This document shows, in pieces, positions 1 to 6,622 of a stretch of 57,371 nt of DNA (positions within the stretch are counted from its first letter, which is position 1; each line of letters starts with the position of its first letter). This DNA is from a bacterium (GTDB lineage Bacteria > Planctomycetota > J058 > JAJDCP01): NCBI GenBank assembly GCA_030428695.1, contig JAUIEM010000003.1, positions 1 through 57,371 of the forward strand, read 5' to 3'. The notes beneath the pieces were generated by a model that was given only the letters and a program-made list of their open reading frames with translations, searched no databases and was not told the DNA's origin. A program made the position numbers and the translations under genes.

Positions 1-384
1 GAGGTCTTCGGCCCGGTCGCGACCCTGCTGCCCTACGACGGCACGGCTGCCGAGGCGGCCGCGCTGGTCGCCCTCGGCGGCGGCTCGCTGGTCAGCTCGG
101 TGTTCAGCGACAACAAGAAGTTCCTGCGCGCCGTGTTGCCCGAGCTGGCGACCAGCAACGGCCGGGTGATGGCCCTCGACAGCAAGGTCGCCGAGCTCGC
201 GACGCCCCACGGCACGGTGTTGCCGTCGGTCGTGCACGGCGGCCCGGGCCGGGCCGGGGGCGGGGAGGAGCTCGGCGGGCTGCGCGGGCTGTACTTCTAC
301 CTGCAGCGCTGCGGGCTGCAGGGCAACCGCGCGCTGCTCGAGCGGCTGCTGCCTTCTTCCAACGCCGGCGCGGCTGGCACGTAG
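1..384 (+). CDS. Aldehyde dehydrogenase C-terminal part (PaaZ/BoxD type), 5'-truncated by window edge
   Basis: Open from the first base to a TAG stop at 382-384 (127 visible codons). The residues EVFGPVATLLPYDG at the left edge, then a GGGSL block and HGGPGRAGGGEELGGLRGL, match the C-terminal end of the CoA-linked semialdehyde dehydrogenase domain of PaaZ and of stand-alone BoxD. Those enzymes oxidise an open-chain CoA-bound semialdehyde in aerobic phenylacetate or benzoyl-CoA degradation. PaaZ continues into a MaoC hydratase domain. Here the protein stops soon after the dehydrogenase domain, so a stand-alone BoxD-like enzyme fits better. No other gene of either pathway is in the window, so the exact substrate is inference. 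The start lies outside the window. Confidence 0.85.
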   Translation, partial: EVFGPVATLLPYDGTAAEAAALVALGGGSLVSSVFSDNKKFLRAVLPELATSNGRVMALDSKVAELATPHGTVLPSVVHGGPGRAGGGEELGGLRGLYFYLQRCGLQGNRALLERLLPSSNAGAAGT

Positions 385-398
385 CACCTGGGAATTGT

Positions 399-413
399 GC
401 CCGCTCCGCGGGC
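399..413. terminator. Short GC hairpin after the aldehyde dehydrogenase gene
   Basis: Perfect 6-bp inverted repeat GCCCGC (399-404) / GCGGGC (408-413) with a 3-nt loop, 15 bases after the stop codon. There is no T-run, so it is only a weak terminator candidate. Confidence 0.3.
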
Positions 414-487
414 GAACCGCCCCATCCGGGGAACAAGCAACACACCTTCCCACGTTTGTCAGGACGTGGAAGCACAGAGGGGAAACG

Positions 488-1327
488 ATGCGTCGGATCT
501 ACCACTCCGTCCTGGTCCTCGCTCTCCTGGGGGGCGCCGCCTTCGCCCAGGGACAGGACGCCGTCCGTGAGTTCAGCGAAGCCTTCGACCGCGGCCTCGC
601 CGAGCTGACGGCCCGCAACTTCGAGGAATCGATCGCGGCCTTCGAGCGCTGCATCGAGCTCTTTCCGGACCGGCCGACGGCGTACTACAACATCGCCTGC
701 GCCCACTCGCTGAACAGCCAGATCGACAAGGCCAACGAGTACCTCGAGAAGGCGCTCGAGCGCGGCTTCGAAGACCTCGATCACATCAACGCGGACACCG
801 ACCTCGACAACATCCGCAACTCCGAGGGCTTCCTGCGCCTGATCAAGAAGTTCTTCCGCGGCGAGGACGTGTTCGAGGCCGAGCCGGCCCCGGCGTTCAC
901 TCTCCACGACCTCGAGGGCAACGAGGTCAGCCTGGCCGACTTCGCCGGCAAGGTCGTGATTCTCGACTTCTGGGCGACCTGGTGCGGGCCCTGCCGGCGC
1001 GAGATTCCCCACTTCATCGAGCTGCAGAAGGACGAGCGCTTCGCCGACCGCGTCGTGATCGTCGGCGTGTCCTTCGAGGACGCCGCGACCCAGCAGCCCT
1101 TCGCCGACCGCGAAGGCATCAACTACAAGCTGCTGATCAACGACGGCAAGATGCCGAAGCCCTACGCCGACATCCAGGCGATCCCGACCACCTTCGTGAT
1201 CGACGGCGACCAGAACATCGTCAACAAGTTCGTCGGCTACCAGGACAAGGCGACCTTCGTGCAGGTCCTGAGCGACCTGCTCGACCTGCCGCAGGACTCC
1301 GCGGACGAAGAGGGCTACTTCAAGTAG
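488..1327 (+). CDS. Secreted TPR-thioredoxin protein (TlpA/ResA-like)
   Basis: 279 aa. ATG 488 is chosen because an AGAGGGGA ribosome site lies just upstream and the protein then begins with a signal peptide (about residues 1-21, ending AFAQ). Residues about 30-125 look like tetratricopeptide helices (FEESIAAFERCIELFPDRP, then NIACAHS). The rest is a thioredoxin fold of the TlpA/AhpC-TSA class with WATWCGPC, so the redox cysteines are C166 and C169. A cis-proline region follows (AIPTTFVIDG). TlpA-like proteins reduce or isomerise disulfides outside the cytoplasm, for example on c-type cytochromes. The TPR module suggests docking to a partner. The substrate cannot be deduced, and the gene appears monocistronic, ending at a strong convergent hairpin. 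Confidence 0.88.
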   Translation: MRRIYHSVLVLALLGGAAFAQGQDAVREFSEAFDRGLAELTARNFEESIAAFERCIELFPDRPTAYYNIACAHSLNSQIDKANEYLEKALERGFEDLDHINADTDLDNIRNSEGFLRLIKKFFRGEDVFEAEPAPAFTLHDLEGNEVSLADFAGKVVILDFWATWCGPCRREIPHFIELQKDERFADRVVIVGVSFEDAATQQPFADREGINYKLLINDGKMPKPYADIQAIPTTFVIDGDQNIVNKFVGYQDKATFVQVLSDLLDLPQDSADEEGYFK

Positions 1328-1353
1328 GCTGACCGCTCATGCAACGGTGGAAA

Positions 1354-1379
1354 CGAGGGACGGCCCGCGCCGTCCCTCG
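1354..1379. terminator. Bidirectional terminator hairpin between convergent genes
   Basis: Perfect 10-bp stem CGAGGGACGG (1354-1363) / CCGTCCCTCG (1370-1379) with a 6-nt loop. It sits between the stop of the thioredoxin gene (1327) and the stop of the convergent lipoprotein gene (1394), the position expected of a shared terminator. A U-tract is lacking on both strands. Confidence 0.6.
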
Positions 1380-1393
1380 CGCATCCCGGTGGC

Positions 1394-1939
1394 TCAGTCG
1401 ATCGCCTCGGCGATGATCACGACCAGCCCGGGCTGGCAGGCGACGACGGCGAGCCCGGCGACGCCGACGATCAGGATCCCCATCCCGACGTAGTACAGGA
1501 AGTCGCCGAGGCCGTCGACGAAGTCGCCCCAGGCGCTTCTCCTCGGCGGCAAGGGGTCCTCGATCGCGCCCGGGTCGACCCCGTCGAGGGCGCGCAGGTC
1601 GATCCGCACCAGGGCGCTCTGGCCGGCGACCAGCGGGACCTCCGTCGCGAGCACCTCGCGCTCGCTGGCGAGGACGCGCAGGCGGTAGGTCCCGTCCGGC
1701 AGCCCGCCGAACAGGGTCGGGCCTTCGACCGAGGTCGTGCGCGAGGCGTGGAGGCCGCCGGACAGCCACAGCTCGAGCACCAGGCCGGAGACGACGAGGT
1801 CCTCGCCGGCCTCGGTGGTCCAGTACGGCTCGACGGTCAGGGTCGCCGCCGCGCGGTCGAGCGGCAGGCTGGCGTGGGTGACGACGCTCGAGCAGCCGCA
1901 GGCGAGCAGGCTGCCGAGCAAGAGGGCGGAGGCGCGCAC
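1394..1939 (-). CDS. Small lipoprotein with regulatory-like beta domain and C-terminal membrane segment
   Basis: 181 aa. GTG 1939 is chosen because GGGAGG lies 6 nt upstream and the protein then starts with a lipoprotein signal (hydrophobic run, lipobox LLAC with C14). An in-frame ATG further upstream would spoil the signal sequence. Residues about 35-120 look like a PEGA or carboxypeptidase-regulatory-like beta sandwich (for example FGGLPDGTYRLRVLA). Near the C-terminus is a hydrophobic stretch, GMGILIVGVAGLAVVA, that could be a membrane segment. No enzyme motif is visible. It probably lies on the outer face of a membrane. The family is not recognised with certainty. Confidence 0.7.
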   Translation of the reverse strand: MRASALLLGSLLACGCSSVVTHASLPLDRAAATLTVEPYWTTEAGEDLVVSGLVLELWLSGGLHASRTTSVEGPTLFGGLPDGTYRLRVLASEREVLATEVPLVAGQSALVRIDLRALDGVDPGAIEDPLPPRRSAWGDFVDGLGDFLYYVGMGILIVGVAGLAVVACQPGLVVIIAEAID

Positions 1940-2120
1940 GGGATTCCTCCCAGCAGGGGTACACCTGATGTAGCACATCGCGTTCCGGCGCGTGGGAAGC
2001 CCCGCCGGGCGTCGGCCCGGCGCGGGCGGTGACGCTGCCGGCACGCCGTCCACGCGCCCCGTGTCGGATGTGGCATGCTGCCCGCCGCCCGGCTTCCGGG
2101 AGATTTGACGCGCTGCACCT

Positions 2121-2148
2121 TTGACTGCACCGGGGCATGCTCTACAAT
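2121..2148 (+). promoter_or_regulatory. Sigma70-like promoter of serS
   Basis: TTGACT (2121-2126), 16-bp spacer, TACAAT (2143-2148): five of six matches in both hexamers. The predicted start point near 2155 gives a leader of roughly 25 nt before the serS GTG at 2181. Confidence 0.65.
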
Positions 2149-2180
2149 CCGGCCTGCCACGACCCCGAAAGGAGACCCCC

Positions 2181-3443
2181 GTGCTCGACGTCAACACCAT
2201 CGTCGCCAACCTCGAGCTGGTCGCCGAGGGCTGCGAAGCCAAGAACGTCCGCGTCGACCTCGACCGCATCGCGGCCCTCAACGTCGAGCGCAAGAGCTCC
2301 AACGCCCGTTGCGACGCACTGCGCCACGAGAAGAAGAGCCTCGGCCCGAAGATCCAGGCGGCGAAGAAGGCCGGCGAGGATGCCGCCGAGCTGATCGCCC
2401 GCAGCTCGTCGATCAAGGCGGAGGAGAAGGAAGCCGCCGCGCGCGTGCGCGAGGTGCAGGAAGAGCTCGACGCCCTGCTGTTGACCGTCCCGAACCTCCC
2501 GCATCCCGACGTGCCGCGGGGCAGCGAGGCGAACAACCGCGTCGTGCGCAGCGGGGGCGAGCGCCGCAGCTTCGACTTCGAGGCCGCCGACCACGTCGCC
2601 CTGTGCGAGCGCTTCGGCATCGACACGAACAAGCGCGGCGTCAAGGTCTCCGGCTCGGGCTTCGCCTGCTTCAAGGGGCCGAGCGCGCGGCTGGCGCGGA
2701 AGCTGATCGGCTGGTTCCTCGACACCCACACGACAGAGAACGGCTACACCGAGGTGTCGGTGCCGCTGCTGGTCAACCGCCGGACGATGACCGGCACCGG
2801 CCAGCTGCCGAAGCTCGAGGACGACATGTACCACCTCGACCGGGAGGACCTGTTCCTGATCCCGACCGCGGAGGTGCCGGTCACCAACCTGCACCAGGAC
2901 GAGATCCTCGCGGAGAAGGAGCTGCCGCTCTGCTACACCGGCTACACCCCCTGCTTCCGCCGCGAGGCCGGCGCCTACGGGGCCGACACCCGCGGGCTGA
3001 TGCGGCTGCATCAGTTCGACAAGGTCGAGCTGGTGCGCACGGTGCATCCGGACACCTCGGAGGCCGACCACGAGCTGATGGTCGGCCAGGTCGAGGCGCT
3101 GCTGCAGGCCCTGGAGCTCGAGTACCGGGTGCTCGAGCTCGCGACCGGCGACCTCTCCTTCGCGGCCTCGCGCTGCTACGACCTCGAGGTCTACGCGCCG
3201 GTCACCGGGCGCTGGTTCGAGTGCTCCTCGGTCTCGAACTTCCGGGACTTCCAGGCCCGCCGCGCGAACATCCGCTTCCGCGGCAAGGACGGCAAGGTGC
3301 ACTTCTGCCACACCCTGAACGGCTCGGGGCTCGCGCTGCCGCGGATCATCCTGTGCCTGCTCGAGACGCACCAGCAGGCGGACGGCACGATCCGCGTCCC
3401 GGCTGCCCTGCAGCCGGTGCTCGGCGAGGTCATCGAAGCGTAG
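2181..3443 (+). CDS. serS: Serine--tRNA ligase
   Basis: 420 aa, the usual length for bacterial SerRS. It charges tRNA-Ser (and tRNA-Sec if present) with serine in the cytoplasm. GTG 2181 is chosen because AAAGGAG lies 6 nt upstream and the protein then begins at the conserved N-terminus (LDVNTIVANLE). An ATG farther 5' lies on the promoter. Residues about 1-110 form the long antiparallel coiled-coil arm that grips the tRNA. The class II catalytic core follows, with motif 2 (FRREAGAYGADTRGL) and motif 3 (GSGLALPRIILCLLE). All expected motifs are present, so it should be active. It is followed 51 bp later by glpD on the same strand. Confidence 0.97.
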   Translation: MLDVNTIVANLELVAEGCEAKNVRVDLDRIAALNVERKSSNARCDALRHEKKSLGPKIQAAKKAGEDAAELIARSSSIKAEEKEAAARVREVQEELDALLLTVPNLPHPDVPRGSEANNRVVRSGGERRSFDFEAADHVALCERFGIDTNKRGVKVSGSGFACFKGPSARLARKLIGWFLDTHTTENGYTEVSVPLLVNRRTMTGTGQLPKLEDDMYHLDREDLFLIPTAEVPVTNLHQDEILAEKELPLCYTGYTPCFRREAGAYGADTRGLMRLHQFDKVELVRTVHPDTSEADHELMVGQVEALLQALELEYRVLELATGDLSFAASRCYDLEVYAPVTGRWFECSSVSNFRDFQARRANIRFRGKDGKVHFCHTLNGSGLALPRIILCLLETHQQADGTIRVPAALQPVLGEVIEA

Positions 3444-3494
3444 GGTGCTGAGGGGAATGAACGACGCGCGGGCGTTGGGCAGGGGAGGACAGCT

Positions 3495-5207
3495 TTGAGC
3501 GCCGTGCATCGGCCGAAGACCCGGGAAGAGAGCTGGGAAGCGCTCGAGCGCGGGCCCTTCGATCTGCTGTTCATCGGCGGCGGCATCACCGCGGCCGGCG
3601 CGGCCCGGGAGGCCGCCCTGCGTGGGCTCAAGGTGGCTCTGGTCGAGCGCGCCGAGCTCGCGTCCGGGACCTCCTCGCGGTCGTCGCGGCTGGTCCACGG
3701 CGGCCTGCGCTACCTGCAGAACTTCGAGCTCAAGCTGGTCTTCGAGTCGGTCAGCGAGCGCGGGGTGCTGATGCGCACCGCGCCGCACCTGGTGCGGCCG
3801 CTCGCGTTCCTGTTCCCGGTCTACAACTGGATGCGGCCGCGCAAGTTCTTCGTCGGCATCGGCATGTGGATGTACGACGCGCTGAGCCTTTTCCGCAGCC
3901 CGAAGACCCACCGCTCCCTCAGCGCCCGCGCGATCGCGCGGCTCGAGCCCGACCTCCTGCAGGAAGGGCTGACCGGGGGCTTCCTCTACTACGACTGCAA
4001 GACCGACGACGCCCGGCTCACCCTCGAGGCGCTGCTCGACGCCGAGCAGGCGGGGGCGGTGCTGCTCAGCCAGTGTGAGGCGGTCGGTCTGCTCAAGCGC
4101 GGCGGGCGGGTGACCGGCGCTCGCATCCGCGACCGGCTCGGGGACCGCAGCCGCGAGGTCGAGGCCCGGGTCGTCGTCAACGCGACCGGACCCTGGACCG
4201 ACCGCACCCGCTCCCTCGACCGCGTCACCCCGGGCGCCCCGGGCAACGGCGGGCGCCCCGCCGCGCGCTCCGCGGGCCTGCTGCGGCCGACCCGCGGCGT
4301 GCACGTGGTCGTGCCCCACGAGCGCATGCCGGTCTCGCACGCGATCGTGCTGCGCAGCCAGGAGGACAAGCGCGTGCTGTTCGCGATCCCCTGGCGCGAG
4401 CACACCTACATCGGCACGACCGACACCGACGACGCCGGCGATCCCGCGGCGGTCCACGCGACGGGCGAGGACATCCGCTACCTGCTCGGGGTGTGCCGGC
4501 AGTACTTCCCGCGTCTCGGCCTGGCCGAGCGGGACATCGTCTCGACCTGGGCGGGCCTGCGCCCGCTGGTCGACGACAGCGCCGCGAGCGAGTCGAGCGT
4601 CAGCCGCGAGCACCGCATCGTCGTCGAGGAGGAGCGCCTGCTGACCGTCGCCGGCGGCAAGCTGACGACCTTCCGCTCGATGGGGGAGGAGATCGTCGAG
4701 CGCGCCGTCGCGCTCCTGCGCGAGGACGGGCAGGCGGGCGCGCTCGCCGAGGTCGACACCGCCGAGCGGCCCCTGCCGGGAGGCGTGGGCCTCGCCGGCG
4801 GCGCGCGCCTCGAGGGCCTGGCGAGCAGCCTGGTCGACGTCTCCGGCGGGCACCTCGACCCGGGCTCGGCCCGCCACCTCGCGGACACCTACGGCCACCG
4901 CGCCCCCGCCATCGCCCGGCGCATCGCCGCGCGTCCGGCGGACGGGGAGCGGCTCCTGCCCGAGCTGCCGGACGTGTGGGCGCAGGTCGACTGGGCGGTC
5001 GAGTATGAGCTCGCGGCGACGCTGCTCGACGTGCTGCGGCTGCGCACCCACATCTTCCTGCGCGCCCGCGACCAGGGCGAGCGCGTCGCCGCGGCCGTCG
5101 CCGCGCGCATGGCCGGTCTGCTCGGCTGGAGCGACGAGGAGACCGCGCGCCAGGTCGCGGCCTTCGAGGCCGAGGCCGCTCTCGCGCAGCGCTGGAGGGA
5201 GTCGTGA
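3495..5207 (+). CDS. glpD: Glycerol-3-phosphate dehydrogenase, FAD-dependent (aerobic GlpD family)
   Basis: 570 aa. It oxidises glycerol-3-phosphate to dihydroxyacetone phosphate at the membrane and passes electrons to quinone. The FAD-binding motif GGGITAAG is at residues 28-35, followed by the family signature SSRSSRLVHGGLRYLQ and the C-terminal DAO_C domain. The start appears to be TTG 3495, with GGGGAGG 6 nt upstream. I see no better ATG or GTG that keeps the conserved N-terminus. A short Gly/Pro/Arg-rich insert (near PGAPGNGGRP) interrupts the substrate domain compared with typical GlpD. No glycerol kinase or facilitator gene is nearby. The stop overlaps the next gene by 4 nt (GTGA), implying translational coupling. 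Confidence 0.93.
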   Translation: MSAVHRPKTREESWEALERGPFDLLFIGGGITAAGAAREAALRGLKVALVERAELASGTSSRSSRLVHGGLRYLQNFELKLVFESVSERGVLMRTAPHLVRPLAFLFPVYNWMRPRKFFVGIGMWMYDALSLFRSPKTHRSLSARAIARLEPDLLQEGLTGGFLYYDCKTDDARLTLEALLDAEQAGAVLLSQCEAVGLLKRGGRVTGARIRDRLGDRSREVEARVVVNATGPWTDRTRSLDRVTPGAPGNGGRPAARSAGLLRPTRGVHVVVPHERMPVSHAIVLRSQEDKRVLFAIPWREHTYIGTTDTDDAGDPAAVHATGEDIRYLLGVCRQYFPRLGLAERDIVSTWAGLRPLVDDSAASESSVSREHRIVVEEERLLTVAGGKLTTFRSMGEEIVERAVALLREDGQAGALAEVDTAERPLPGGVGLAGGARLEGLASSLVDVSGGHLDPGSARHLADTYGHRAPAIARRIAARPADGERLLPELPDVWAQVDWAVEYELAATLLDVLRLRTHIFLRARDQGERVAAAVAARMAGLLGWSDEETARQVAAFEAEAALAQRWRES

Positions 5208-5707
5208 GGCTGCCCTCCCTCGCGCTGGCTTGCCTCGGGCTCTGCGCCGCCGCGTTCGGCCAGGCTCCCGACCTCCGCGCGAGCATGCCCGCGCCCGACA
5301 CCTGCGACGCCCAGGCGATGCGCGCCGACCTCGAGCTGCTCGACACGGCGCTGGCGGAGGAGGGCTGTCTGCGCGGGGTCGAGGAGCACATCCTAAGCCT
5401 CTACGCCCTGGCTGATCCCCCGGCGATGCGCGCCTGGCGGACCCGGCTCGAGGAGCTGCGCGCGCCCCTCGCGGAGCTCGAGGCAGCCTCCGCGCCGGGG
5501 CGCTGGCTGCTCGCCGTGTACGGCGCGGCCCTCACGCAGCTCGACGGGGCGGTCGAGGCGCTCGCGGTCGAGGCCGAGGCGGGCCGGCCGATGGTCGAGG
5601 CCTGGGATGCGGTCGCCGTCGCCGGGCAGCGGCTCGCGCGCTTCGACCTCGGCTACCTGACCCTGGTCGACTGGGCGCTCGCGGACGAGACCCGCTACGA
5701 CGACTGA
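5204..5707 (+). CDS. Small secreted protein of unknown function, coupled to glpD
   Basis: 167 aa. GTG 5204 overlaps the glpD stop, and GGAGGGA precedes it. The N-terminus is a classical signal peptide (LPSLALACLGLCAAAFGQA). The mature part is acidic, helical and rich in Ala/Leu/Glu (for example ALTQLDGAVEALAVEAEAG), with two cysteines close to its start and end of the first third (DTCDAQ, EEGCLRG). I do not recognise a family. Translational coupling to glpD could mean a role at the same membrane, but it may simply share the transcript. Confidence 0.75.
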   Translation: MRLPSLALACLGLCAAAFGQAPDLRASMPAPDTCDAQAMRADLELLDTALAEEGCLRGVEEHILSLYALADPPAMRAWRTRLEELRAPLAELEAASAPGRWLLAVYGAALTQLDGAVEALAVEAEAGRPMVEAWDAVAVAGQRLARFDLGYLTLVDWALADETRYDD

Positions 5708-5713
5708 GCCCGT

Positions 5714-6622
5714 TCAGGGAGCCGAGTGCTCCGGTCCAGGGTCGACGGCGAGGGCCTTGGCGAGGTCCGCGCCGGTCTGGTAGCGCTGGTCCGGGTTCTT
5801 CGCGAGGGTGCGCGTCACGACATCGGCGAGCGGGATCGGGAAGCCGAAGATGGCGAGGCTCGGCGCCGGGGCCATCAGCTGCTTGTGCAGCACCTCCCGG
5901 GGCTTGCCGCTGAACGGGAGCCGCCCGGTCAACATCACGAACAGCGTGCAGCCGAGGGCGTACAGGTCCGAGCGGTGATCGGCCTTGCGCGCGTCGGCGC
6001 ATTGCTCCGGCGGCATGAAGGCGACGCTGCCGAGGACCGTCCCCGCGAGGGTGAGGGTCGAGCCGGACTGCCAGCGGACCAGCCCGAAGTCGGCGATGCG
6101 CACCCGTCCTTCCATCGTCAGCAGCAGGTTCCCCGGCTTGATGTCGCGGTGCACGACCCCCTCCTTCGCGGCCGCGTGCAGGCCGAGGGCGGCCTCCCGC
6201 GCGATGCGCAGCGCCTCCCGGGGAGGGACCTTGCCGCGGGCCTGCAGCAGGTCGAGCACCGAGCCGCCGCGCACGTACTCCATCGCGATCATGATCCGCT
6301 CGTCCTCCTCGACCAGGTCGTACACCTCGACGATGGCGGGGTGCTTGATCCGCGCGAGCGCGCGGGCCTCGCGCCGGAAGCGCTTGACCGAGCTGTCGCG
6401 GTGGGCGTGCCGCATCGGCAGGATCTTGAGCGCGACCTCCCGTCCGAGCCGCAGCTGCTCGGCCAGGAAGACCGCCCCCATACCGCCCTGGCCGAGCTTG
6501 CGTTTGAGCCGGAAGCCGTGGAAGACCAGCGGGTGCGGCTCCTCGCTCTGCAGCCGGCGTCCGCAGCCCGGGCAGAAACGCGAGCTCTCGGGAATCTCCC
6601 AGGCGCACGCGGTGCACTTCAC
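5714..6622 (-). CDS. Zinc-ribbon Ser/Thr protein kinase (PknB family)
   Basis: 302 aa. An N-terminal zinc ribbon (C3-x2-C6, C17-x2-C20) precedes a complete Hanks-type kinase domain: glycine loop GQGGMGAVF, VALK lysine, HRDIKPGN catalytic loop, DFG, and a PPEQ activation-segment end. No transmembrane segment or extracellular sensor is present, so it is probably cytoplasmic. It is the last gene of the five-gene minus-strand operon. Its ATG overlaps the stop of the upstream hybrid kinase by 4 nt (ATGA). It likely phosphorylates an operon partner or a downstream regulator, which is inference from context. Confidence 0.93.
   Translation of the reverse strand: MKCTACAWEIPESSRFCPGCGRRLQSEEPHPLVFHGFRLKRKLGQGGMGAVFLAEQLRLGREVALKILPMRHAHRDSSVKRFRREARALARIKHPAIVEVYDLVEEDERIMIAMEYVRGGSVLDLLQARGKVPPREALRIAREAALGLHAAAKEGVVHRDIKPGNLLLTMEGRVRIADFGLVRWQSGSTLTLAGTVLGSVAFMPPEQCADARKADHRSDLYALGCTLFVMLTGRLPFSGKPREVLHKQLMAPAPSLAIFGFPIPLADVVTRTLAKNPDQRYQTGADLAKALAVDPGPEHSAP

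Noticed and set aside
395..487. Upstream ATG (395) for the TlpA-like protein
   Set aside because: It adds 31 residues before the signal peptide and has no ribosome site; ATG 488 has both a ribosome site and a proper signal sequence.
3440..3495. ATG at 3458 as a start for glpD
   Set aside because: It is not in the glpD frame; TTG 3495 is in frame and has GGGGAGG at good distance.
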